Source of the DNA: Dehalococcoidia bacterium
GTDB taxonomy: Bacteria > Chloroflexota > Dehalococcoidia > GIF9 > AB-539-J10
DNA: 11,593 nucleotides
NCBI GenBank assembly: GCA_030612345.1
Contig: JAUWOB010000011.1
Coordinates: 1 to 11,593 of the forward strand
Direction: 5' to 3'
Shown here: positions 5,449 through 11,593 of the stretch, piece by piece
Position numbering within the stretch: position 1 is the first letter of the stretch
How the letters are laid out: the number at the start of each line of letters is the position of its first letter
The notes under the pieces: generated by a model
The model's input: the letters and a program-made list of their open reading frames with translations, nothing else
What the model was told of the DNA's origin: nothing
The model's database searches: none
Translations under genes and position numbers: made by a program

Positions 5449-6045
5449 ATGTCAGCCTTAGCTGAACTATGTGACGAAATCCTAACTTGCCAGGATTGTG
5501 AGTTGGCCAGGCATCGCACTAACGTGGTGCCTGGTGAGGGGACTGAGGATGCCAACCTGTTTTTTATTGGCGAGGCGCCAGGGTGGCACGAAGATCAGCA
5601 AGGGCGTCCCTTTGTCGGGCCGGCAGGGCAGTTCCTGGATCAGCTGTTGGCATCGATTGGCTTGCGGCGGGAGGAGGTTTATATTGCTAATGTGATTAAG
5701 TGCCGTCCTCCCCAAAATCGTGAGCCTCTGCCGGAGGAGATACAAGCTTGCCGCAGATGGCTTGACCGTCAGATAGAGATAATCCAGCCTCAGATGATTG
5801 TCACTCTAGGACGTTACTCCCTGGCGCGGCATTTCCCCAATGAGAGCATAAGCAAGATTCATGGCAAGCCACGAAAGCTGGAAGGCATCATCTATTACCC
5901 CATGTATCATCCTGCAGCAGCTCTTCATCAGGGCTCGCTGCGTCCCATTATCGAAGCGGATATGCTGAAGATTCCACAGATATTGGCTAAAGCCAAAGAG
6001 CTGCCTCAAGAGGCAGCCGAATCTCAGCAACTGAGCCTATTCTAG
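5449..6045 (+). CDS. Type 4 (iron-sulfur) uracil-DNA glycosylase
   Basis: The enzyme (198 residues) removes uracil from DNA to start base-excision repair after cytosine deamination. It belongs to family 4, the thermophile-type UDGa with a 4Fe-4S cluster. The four cluster cysteines are Cys14 and Cys17 (CQDC), Cys85 (IKCRPP) and Cys101 (QACRRW). Motif 1 is GEAPGWHEDQQGRPFVG (41-57), with Glu42 as the family's catalytic-site residue. Asn81 in IANVIKC and the second motif YHPAAAL with His154 are present. The length is normal for the family. The ATG at 5449 lies about 12 residues before the first cysteine pair, as usual, and appears to be leaderless. The RNase J gene starts 34 bases downstream, so the two and ftsK probably form one transcription unit. 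No symbol is given because naming of this family varies between organisms. Confidence 0.95.
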   Translation: MSALAELCDEILTCQDCELARHRTNVVPGEGTEDANLFFIGEAPGWHEDQQGRPFVGPAGQFLDQLLASIGLRREEVYIANVIKCRPPQNREPLPEEIQACRRWLDRQIEIIQPQMIVTLGRYSLARHFPNESISKIHGKPRKLEGIIYYPMYHPAAALHQGSLRPIIEADMLKIPQILAKAKELPQEAAESQQLSLF

Positions 6046-6079
6046 AACCATGTACCGGATGAAACGAAGAGGAAGAACC

Positions 6080-7750
6080 ATGTCAAAACATAAGCTAAGA
6101 ATTATCCCTTTAGGGGGATTAGGGGAAATAGGGAAGAACATGATGGCAATGGAATATGGCAACGACATCATTGTCATTGACGCCGGGCTGATGTTCCCCA
6201 GTGAGGAGACGCCGGGAGTTGACCTGCTTATACCGGATATTAGCTATCTTCTGGAGAGAAAACAGAATCTGAGGGGAATAGTGATTACTCACGGGCACGA
6301 AGACCACATTGGGGCGTTGCCTTACGTTTTGTCCCGTCTGGCCTCTCCTGTTTATGCCACCAGGTTCGCTCGAGAGCTGATTCTGGTTGAACTCAAGCAA
6401 CGAGGGGTGAAAACCGATGCGAAATTGAACCTGGTTGGCCCAGGGAGCAGGATTCAACTGGGTAGCTTCACCGTAGAGTTTTTCTCTGTTTGCCATAGTA
6501 TTCCCGATTGTGTAGGGCTGATAATTCACACTCCCCAGGGCATTGTGGTGCACAGCGGTGATTTTAAGGTGGACCATACGCCGGTCATCTGCGAGGCCAC
6601 CAGCTTTAACCAGTTAGCTTCGCTGGGGGCAAAGGGTGTTCTGCTTCTCCTTTCTGACTCTACCTATGTTGAGCTTCCTGGATACACCCCTTCCGAGGGG
6701 GTGGTTAGCGATACTTTGGACCGGATTGTGAGCCAGGCAAAGGGGAGGGTGATCGTAACTACATTCGCGTCTCTCATATCTCGCGTGCAGCAGGTGTTTG
6801 ATGTTGCCGTTAAGAATGGGCGCCGTGTCTTCATCATCGGGCGAAGCATGAAGGAGATAGCGACCATGGCATTGAAAACGGGCTATCTTACTGCTCCGCC
6901 CGGCACTATTTGTAGCTTCGACGAGCTTAAGACGCTGCCTCACAATCGAGTGATCGTGTTGAGCACGGGAAGCCAGGGCGAGCCCCCCTCTGCCCTGGTG
7001 CGCATGGCTAATCGCGACCCCAAGAGCCGAGTTCAGATAGTCCCGGGCGACACCGTGGTGCTTTCAGCACCTCCTATTCCCGGCAATGCGCCACTGGTTA
7101 GCCGGACTACAGACCGCCTTTTCCGCCAGGGTGCCGATGTGATTTACAGCAAGCTGGCTCAGGTTCATGTCCATGGACACGCTAGTCAGGAGGAGTTGAA
7201 ACTTCTGCTCAGTATGGTGAAACCCAAGTTCTTTGTTCCTATTCATGGGGAGTATCGCCATTTAGTTTTACATGCTAACCTGGCTCGAAGTATGGGTGTA
7301 CCTAAGGATAACGCCTTTGTCCTTGAGAACGGGGACGTGCTTGAACTCGGGCAGGATTCGGGAAAGGTGGTTGAGAAGATTCGCGCTGGGGTTGTCTACG
7401 TGAGCGGCCTGATAGCGGGCGAACTGGATGAGAGTGTGCTTCGGGACCGCAGATCGCTTTCGCGAGACGGCGTCGTGGTCGTGACCATTGCCCTTGATAG
7501 CGGGAACGGTAAGCTAGCCGGAAAGCCACATATCGTAACGCGAGGCTTTGTTGATGCTGGAGAGGAGCAGGTCCTAGTTGAGAAAGGCCAAGATGTGGTG
7601 CTGGCGGCTCTGGATCATGATAGAAGGCGCCTGACTGACCCAGGCTTCGTTGATGCCAGAGCAAGGGAGTCGCTGAGCAAGTTCCTCTATGAGCGAATTC
7701 ATCGTCGCCCTATCATCATTCCGGTGGTTGTAGAGGTAGGAAAGACATAG
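6080..7750 (+). CDS. rnj: Ribonuclease J
   Basis: This metallo-beta-lactamase/beta-CASP nuclease (556 residues, the usual RNase J length) has endonuclease and 5'-3' exonuclease activity in family members and acts in mRNA decay and rRNA maturation. Visible motifs are LGGLGEIGKN (11-20), the zinc motif HGHEDH (71-76), His139 (CHSIPD), Asp161 (HSGDFKVDH), the beta-CASP motifs DSTYVE, GRSMKEIA and LSTGSQGEP, VHVHGHAS, and His389 in IHGEYRH. The C-terminal dimerisation domain follows to KPHIVTRGFV and beyond. An in-frame ATG at 6050 would add ten residues, but AGAGG (6068-6072) stands 7 bases before the ATG at 6080, and the protein then begins like other RNase J proteins; 6080 is preferred. It lies between the uracil-DNA glycosylase gene and ftsK (30-base gap), an order I associate with Chloroflexota. 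No defect is visible. Confidence 0.96.
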   Translation: MSKHKLRIIPLGGLGEIGKNMMAMEYGNDIIVIDAGLMFPSEETPGVDLLIPDISYLLERKQNLRGIVITHGHEDHIGALPYVLSRLASPVYATRFARELILVELKQRGVKTDAKLNLVGPGSRIQLGSFTVEFFSVCHSIPDCVGLIIHTPQGIVVHSGDFKVDHTPVICEATSFNQLASLGAKGVLLLLSDSTYVELPGYTPSEGVVSDTLDRIVSQAKGRVIVTTFASLISRVQQVFDVAVKNGRRVFIIGRSMKEIATMALKTGYLTAPPGTICSFDELKTLPHNRVIVLSTGSQGEPPSALVRMANRDPKSRVQIVPGDTVVLSAPPIPGNAPLVSRTTDRLFRQGADVIYSKLAQVHVHGHASQEELKLLLSMVKPKFFVPIHGEYRHLVLHANLARSMGVPKDNAFVLENGDVLELGQDSGKVVEKIRAGVVYVSGLIAGELDESVLRDRRSLSRDGVVVVTIALDSGNGKLAGKPHIVTRGFVDAGEEQVLVEKGQDVVLAALDHDRRRLTDPGFVDARARESLSKFLYERIHRRPIIIPVVVEVGKT

Positions 7751-7780
7751 GCGAAGGCGACAAACTGGGAGCATAACTCC

Positions 7781-9925
7781 GTGTCCAAAGCAAGAAGCAG
7801 GTCTAGGCCGAAGCGGAAAGCAGACGAAAGCCGGTCAGCAAGGAAGGGATTCCTTGGCTTCATCGCTTCGCCCGTAGTACGAAGGCTTCTCTTGATCGTC
7901 GTCATCGTCGTGCTGCTGTATGTGTTATGGGCAGGCATGCTCAGGTTGTTCGGTTATGGGCTGATCATAATGGCCATCGCCTTGGGCTGGCTGATCTGGA
8001 TGGCATGGCAGCGGCAGTTCTCGCTTGTGAAGCAGAGGTGGAACTGGGTTCTCGGGGGTGTTAGCCTGGCTCTTGCCGTATGGGGAATCCTTTCTTTCTT
8101 CCCGGGCGAAGGTGTGTTGCGCCAGGCCACATTGGGAGGCAGAGTGGGGCAGAGTATAACAGGTGCTCCCGATGCCATGGGAGGACTGCGAGTGACGGGC
8201 CTTGTCCTGCTGGGTGTTGCTCTTGTCATCCCTCGCGAGGTCTGGAGCGCCGTTCGGAAGCTCTGGGGCGCTGCTGGGAATGGCTGGCGACATTTGATCA
8301 CAGGCTTCCGCCGCCGCGGAGTGAGCGTTTCCCGGCTAGCTCCTGCCGAAGGTGTCCCGCCGGAAGCCACATCCCCTGACGCAGAGGCAATCAGTGCAAC
8401 GGAGGCGAAGCCTGCCGTGCTTCCTTCTCCCCTGGTCTGGCAATCTCAGCACGAACCGGTTCTTACCGCGGGAGGCTGGCAGCTTCCCCCCATCGACATC
8501 CTGGACAAGCCGGTCGAGGTGAAACTGGACAAGGATGATATTGACCAGCGAGCCCGACTGATTGAGGAAGCTCTGGCGAGCTATGGCGTAGAAGCCAAGG
8601 TTGTGCAGGCAAATATAGGGCCTGCTGTGACGCAGTTCGGAGTTGAGCCCGGATGGGACAAGAAATATAAGGAAGTGAGAGAAAGAGGGAGGGATGGCAG
8701 CTATGAAACGAGACTGGAAGAAGTATCCAGAACCAGAGTCAGGGTAGAGCGCATTACCTCCTTATCCAATGATCTGTCTCTAGCCCTGGCTGCGCCCAGC
8801 ATCAGGATTGAAGCTCCCGTGCCCGGGGCATCGGTGGTGGGCATTGAGGTCCCTAACAGCGTGTTTGGCTCGGTTTCCCTGCGTAGTGTGATAGAGACAG
8901 CTGCTTTTCAGAAGATTAAGGCTCGCTCCAAGCTGGCTATCGCTTTGGGCAAAGGTGCTGGCGGTGAGGCGACGGCAGCTGACCTGACGCGGATGCCACA
9001 TTTGCTTGTGGCTGGAGCTACCGGCAGTGGCAAGACCGTTTGTCTTAACTCGGTCATCTGTTGCTTGCTTCTGCATAACAGCCCCGATGATGTGCAGTTC
9101 ATCATGATTGACCCCAAGAGGGTGGAGTTAGTCACCTTCAACGGATTGCCCCATCTGCTTGCCCCCGTGGTTGTTGACACTGATAGGGCAGTCAAGGCTC
9201 TAAGGTGGCTTACTTATGAGATGGATAACCGGTATCGTCAGTTTGCTCAGGCTGGGGCACGCAATATTGAGGGTTACAACAAAGACCGGTCACCTGGCGA
9301 GCAGCTACCGTATCTGGTGCTCATCATCGATGAGCTGGCTGATCTGATGCTAGTGGCTGCTGACGAGGTGGAGCATACGCTTTGTCGACTGGCTCAATTG
9401 GCCCGGGCTACGGGCATTCATCTTGTGGTAGCTACACAACGCCCTTCAGTAGATGTGGTTACCGGGCTCATTAAGGCTAACTTTCCTACCCGTGTTAGTT
9501 TCGCTGTCACCTCTCAGGTGGATTCCAGAACCATCCTTGACATGGTGGGTGCCGAAAAACTGCTGGGCAGGGGCGACATGCTCTATATGCCTACTGAAGC
9601 CAGTAAGCCCAAACGTCTTCAGGGAACCCTGGTTGTTGATGCTGAGATCGATAGATTGGTGTATTTCTGGGGAAATCAGAGGCAGATTGAGGTGAGAACA
9701 GTTGACTTTGATGAGGTATGTGAGCACCCCTCAGGCGCCCAGATAGCTGGGCGCCCCGACCCTCTTCTGGAAGACGCAAAGCGGCTGGCACAAGAACACA
9801 AACATATCTCCGCTTCTTTCCTCCAGCGCCGCCTTCGTATCGGCTATCCTAGAGCTGCTCGCCTTATGGAATCACTGGAGCAGGCCGGCTTGGTAGAGAC
9901 TGCTCAGCCCGGGCGGCAAGGCTAA
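7781..9925 (+). CDS. ftsK: FtsK/SpoIIIE-family DNA translocase
   Basis: This septum-located ATP-driven pump (714 residues) moves chromosome ends out of the closing division septum and, in known systems, activates XerCD at dif. A basic N-terminus (1-22) is followed by four likely membrane helices (about 34-53, 57-76, 88-107, 134-151) and a short linker (160-235). The alpha domain follows, then the RecA-like beta domain with Walker A GATGSGKT (412-419), Walker B VLIIDELADL (Asp517-Glu518) and ATQRPSVDVVTG. The last roughly 60 residues form the winged-helix gamma domain (HISASFLQRRLRIGYPRAARLM), which reads polar DNA motifs in other bacteria. The start is a GTG at 7781 with GGGAG about 9 bases upstream. 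At 714 residues the linker is short compared with E. coli FtsK and close to SpoIIIE. The alpha domain carries a charged insertion at 293-319. It follows the RNase J gene in the same unit and is convergent with apgM. Confidence 0.96.
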   Translation: MSKARSRSRPKRKADESRSARKGFLGFIASPVVRRLLLIVVIVVLLYVLWAGMLRLFGYGLIIMAIALGWLIWMAWQRQFSLVKQRWNWVLGGVSLALAVWGILSFFPGEGVLRQATLGGRVGQSITGAPDAMGGLRVTGLVLLGVALVIPREVWSAVRKLWGAAGNGWRHLITGFRRRGVSVSRLAPAEGVPPEATSPDAEAISATEAKPAVLPSPLVWQSQHEPVLTAGGWQLPPIDILDKPVEVKLDKDDIDQRARLIEEALASYGVEAKVVQANIGPAVTQFGVEPGWDKKYKEVRERGRDGSYETRLEEVSRTRVRVERITSLSNDLSLALAAPSIRIEAPVPGASVVGIEVPNSVFGSVSLRSVIETAAFQKIKARSKLAIALGKGAGGEATAADLTRMPHLLVAGATGSGKTVCLNSVICCLLLHNSPDDVQFIMIDPKRVELVTFNGLPHLLAPVVVDTDRAVKALRWLTYEMDNRYRQFAQAGARNIEGYNKDRSPGEQLPYLVLIIDELADLMLVAADEVEHTLCRLAQLARATGIHLVVATQRPSVDVVTGLIKANFPTRVSFAVTSQVDSRTILDMVGAEKLLGRGDMLYMPTEASKPKRLQGTLVVDAEIDRLVYFWGNQRQIEVRTVDFDEVCEHPSGAQIAGRPDPLLEDAKRLAQEHKHISASFLQRRLRIGYPRAARLMESLEQAGLVETAQPGRQG

Positions 9926-9963
9926 GCTGGCCGGTGATGACTGATCAATCCTGACCAGCCGGC
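9926..9963 (+). terminator. Hairpin after ftsK, possible terminator
   Basis: GCTGGCCGGT (9926-9935) pairs with ACCAGCCGGC (9954-9963) at nine of ten positions including one G-U pair, with an 18-base loop. It begins directly after the ftsK stop. No T run follows, so it may be a weak or factor-assisted terminator, or a 3'-end stability element, between two convergent genes. Confidence 0.3.
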
Positions 9964-10038
9964 ACGGAATTCTGAATCCCGGTTTCTGAACTCCGACCAA
10001 ATCGAAAACTCCGAATCTGGATGGCGAAACTCACGCCT

Positions 10039-10058
10039 GCCGGATTTCGGTCGCCGGC
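10039..10058 (-). terminator. Short stem-loop after apgM, weak terminator candidate
   Basis: GCCGG (10039-10043) and CCGGC (10054-10058) form a five-pair stem with a 10-base loop, 17 bases after the apgM stop codon on the minus strand. The T run that follows on that strand is poor (TGAGTTTC). Confidence 0.15.
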
Positions 10059-10074
10059 GCTCTGTATTTCGTGG

Positions 10075-11280
10075 CTAGGCACCAAACTTGTCCAGTTTGA
10101 AAGCGTTGGCCATAGCCAGGGGCATGATTTCGGCAGCGGGGAAACGCCCCATACCGCCAGCAAGGCAGGCTCGTTCCGAGAACTCGGTAACACCGTCGGG
10201 GCGACACCATCTGGACCTTAGCATGAAGGGAACTGGATGCCAGCTGTGCCCGGCCAGGGTTGCGGGAGTAGAGTGGTCCCCAGTGATAACCAGGACCTCC
10301 GGGTCTAAGCTGAGTAAGCTGGGTAGCGCATCATCGAAGTCCTCAATGGCTTGAACCTTGGCTCGGAAATCGCCGTCTTCGCCTCTGGCATCGGTGCTCT
10401 TGAAGTGGATGAAAAAGAAATCGTAATCCGCATAATAGCGGCGCAGACTGTCCAGTTGCTCCGTAATGCTCTCGCCGCTGGGCAGTACCTGCATACCCAC
10501 CAATCTGGCCAGTCCCCGGTACATAGGATACGTGGCGATGGCTGCAGGTTTCAGTTTATAGATTTCAGGTAGCGAGGGCATGGTGGGGCGGCGGGAGAAC
10601 CCGCGCAGAAGCAACATGTTGGCAGACGGTTCGTGCTGCAATCGGCTGCTTGCCTGTGACACGAACTCGTTGGCAATCTCCGCAGTTCTCTCTGCCTGGG
10701 GCGATAACGCCTCTATGGTTCTGGGGGCTAGTCCTGCTTGTTGGGGGTCAGAATCTGTTAACTCGGGGAACAGATCTTCGCCTCGCAGGATCAGCACAAA
10801 TCTATGCTCTTTCACCGGCCGTACCGAGATCTCGGTTCCGTCTATGGTGATATCATCCAATAAGCGGCATAACTCGGTATTCATATCTGTGGATATCCGT
10901 CCTGCCCTCCTGTCAATGATGATTCCATTGTCAGCGACGGTACAGAAATTGCCTCGAGCTGCGATTTCATCTGGCTTTAGGTCCCAGTCTATTCCCAGAG
11001 CTTCTACCACTCCTCGCCCGACATTGTAGCGGACAGGGTCATAGCCAAAGAGCGCCAGATGCCCCGGCGCGCTGCCCGGTGTTATTCCCGGGCCGATAGG
11101 GTCAATGAGCCCGCAAAGCGACTCCCTGGCTATGCGATTCAGGTTGGCCTTCCTGGCTGTTTCCAGTTCTGTTTTGCCGGTTTCAGGATGAGGTAGTCCC
11201 CCCACGCCATCTATTACCAGAAGCACCATCTTAGATGCCGAGACGCGGGAGATTGTCTTCATGTGTTCAAATCCAATCAT
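10075..11280 (-). CDS. apgM: 2,3-bisphosphoglycerate-independent phosphoglycerate mutase, archaeal type
   Basis: The enzyme (401 residues from the ATG at 11278-11280) interconverts 3- and 2-phosphoglycerate in glycolysis and gluconeogenesis without a 2,3-bisphosphoglycerate cofactor. It belongs to the ApgM branch of the alkaline-phosphatase-like superfamily. Metal ligand Asp24 is in VLLVIDGVGG; the nucleophile is Ser70 in TPGSAPGHL; YNVGRGVVEALG and AARGNFCTV follow, and the metal site near the C-terminus is GDHSTPATLAGHSWHPVP. MYRGLARLVGM and FIHFKSTDARGEDGDF are also typical. Starts at 11319 (TTG), 11307, 11292, 11280 and 11262 are all in frame and none has a clear Shine-Dalgarno site; 11280 is chosen because related bacterial proteins carry about 15-20 residues before the VLLV strand. 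It is convergent with ftsK and divergent from the small membrane protein gene. The family is common in archaea and scattered in bacteria including Chloroflexota. The identity is sure; the exact start is not. Confidence 0.93.
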   Translation of the reverse strand: MIGFEHMKTISRVSASKMVLLVIDGVGGLPHPETGKTELETARKANLNRIARESLCGLIDPIGPGITPGSAPGHLALFGYDPVRYNVGRGVVEALGIDWDLKPDEIAARGNFCTVADNGIIIDRRAGRISTDMNTELCRLLDDITIDGTEISVRPVKEHRFVLILRGEDLFPELTDSDPQQAGLAPRTIEALSPQAERTAEIANEFVSQASSRLQHEPSANMLLLRGFSRRPTMPSLPEIYKLKPAAIATYPMYRGLARLVGMQVLPSGESITEQLDSLRRYYADYDFFFIHFKSTDARGEDGDFRAKVQAIEDFDDALPSLLSLDPEVLVITGDHSTPATLAGHSWHPVPFMLRSRWCRPDGVTEFSERACLAGGMGRFPAAEIMPLAMANAFKLDKFGA

Positions 11281-11413
11281 GGTCTTTACCATTTTACCGG
11301 GAAGCATGGCCGAATTCAAGTTTAGCTTTGCGCAAGGCGAATTTGAAGGCAGATGGGGCCATACCTATTGCAGAAATACCGGTTGTCGTGGCATACTGGT
11401 GTAAGTCCGCTAC

Positions 11414-11423
11414 AGGAGGTGAT
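11414..11423 (+). promoter_or_regulatory. Strong ribosome binding site that supports the small membrane protein gene
   Basis: AGGAGGTGAT at 11414-11423 is a near-complete complement of the 16S rRNA 3' end and ends 5 bases before the ATG at 11429. It is the best Shine-Dalgarno sequence in the window and is the main reason for accepting this very short gene. Confidence 0.8.
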
Positions 11424-11428
11424 AAGCT

Positions 11429-11578
11429 ATGCTAAGAGACAATGTAGTCCTGATTGGAGGGATAATCAGGCTCATCTTCGGCATCGTGATTATGGTTTTC
11501 CCTAAGATCCTCAACTATCTCGTGGGCATCTTCCTGATATTGTGTGGGGTTATAGCCCTCATTCTCCATTTCACTTAG
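11429..11578 (+). CDS. Small two-helix membrane protein, DUF3096-like
   Basis: A 49-residue protein starts at the ATG at 11429 and stops at TAG 11576-11578. After MLRDN come two hydrophobic helices, about 6-23 (VVLIGGIIRLIFGIVIMV) and 28-47 (LNYLVGIFLILCGVIALIL), joined by a short FPKI turn. The pattern GIxI(L/M)xFPKxLNYxVxIxLIxxG is that of the DUF3096 family of small membrane proteins, whose function is unknown. A near-perfect ribosome binding site precedes it, which strongly supports translation. It is divergent from apgM across about 150 bases; no convincing promoter was found. The family assignment comes from the visible pattern only. Confidence 0.8.
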   Translation: MLRDNVVLIGGIIRLIFGIVIMVFPKILNYLVGIFLILCGVIALILHFT

Positions 11579-11593
11579 CCTGAGAGAGCGAGG

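Noticed and set aside
6050..6079. An upstream ATG that would lengthen RNase J by ten residues
   Set aside because: AGAGG stands 7 bases before the ATG at 6080, and the shorter protein begins like other RNase J proteins; the extra residues are basic and uncharacteristic.
7302..7664. Long minus-strand reading frames inside RNase J and ftsK (for example 7302-7664 and 7925-8370)
   Set aside because: They are antisense to genes with complete catalytic motifs, and their arginine-, proline- and serine-rich content is typical of shadow frames.

Overview
The window looks like a chromosomal segment from a bacterium of the phylum Chloroflexota, most likely class Dehalococcoidia or a close relative. This is inferred from gene content and order, not from a search: an RNase J gene directly followed by ftsK, an archaeal-type phosphoglycerate mutase (ApgM), a PAC2-family protein without visible proteasome genes, a DUF11-type surface protein with a C-terminal membrane anchor, and mixed mid-GC codon use. 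No insertion sequence, CRISPR array, tRNA or rRNA was recognised.

Layout. (1) Positions 1-1056, + strand: the 3' part of a surface protein gene (DUF11 domain, Ig/PKD-like domain, C-terminal anchor). It enters from the left edge and is interrupted by two closely spaced one-base deletions. (2) 1133-1942, - strand: pyrF (orotidine 5'-phosphate decarboxylase), convergent with the surface protein. (3) 1943-2290: a gene-free stretch holding six consecutive small hairpins in about 215 bases, probably a structured RNA or a decayed ribozyme-like element. (4) 2291-4230, - strand: a three-gene set encoding a small MerR/excisionase-type DNA-binding protein, an Ala/Glu-rich coiled-coil protein, and a DivIVA-like coiled-coil protein with a separate C-terminal alpha/beta domain. 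It is the least understood part of the window. (5) 4231-4581: a divergent intergenic region with a palindrome, a hairpin followed by a T tract, and a possible promoter. (6) 4582-9925, + strand: a PAC2-family protein, then a compact run of DNA and RNA maintenance genes (type 4 uracil-DNA glycosylase, RNase J, FtsK translocase) with gaps of 30-34 bases between the last three. (7) 10075-11280, - strand: apgM, convergent with ftsK. (8) 11429-11578, + strand: a 49-residue two-helix membrane protein resembling DUF3096, with a near-perfect ribosome binding site.

Most of the content is housekeeping: pyrimidine synthesis, base-excision repair, RNA decay, chromosome segregation and glycolysis. The candidates for something undescribed are the HTH/coiled-coil/DivIVA-like cluster, the hairpin-rich stretch beside it, and the conserved-looking C-terminal anchor of the surface protein. 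The uracil-DNA glycosylase and pyrF genes both appear to start at, or a few bases after, the predicted transcription start and lack a Shine-Dalgarno sequence. This suggests leaderless or near-leaderless translation in this organism.
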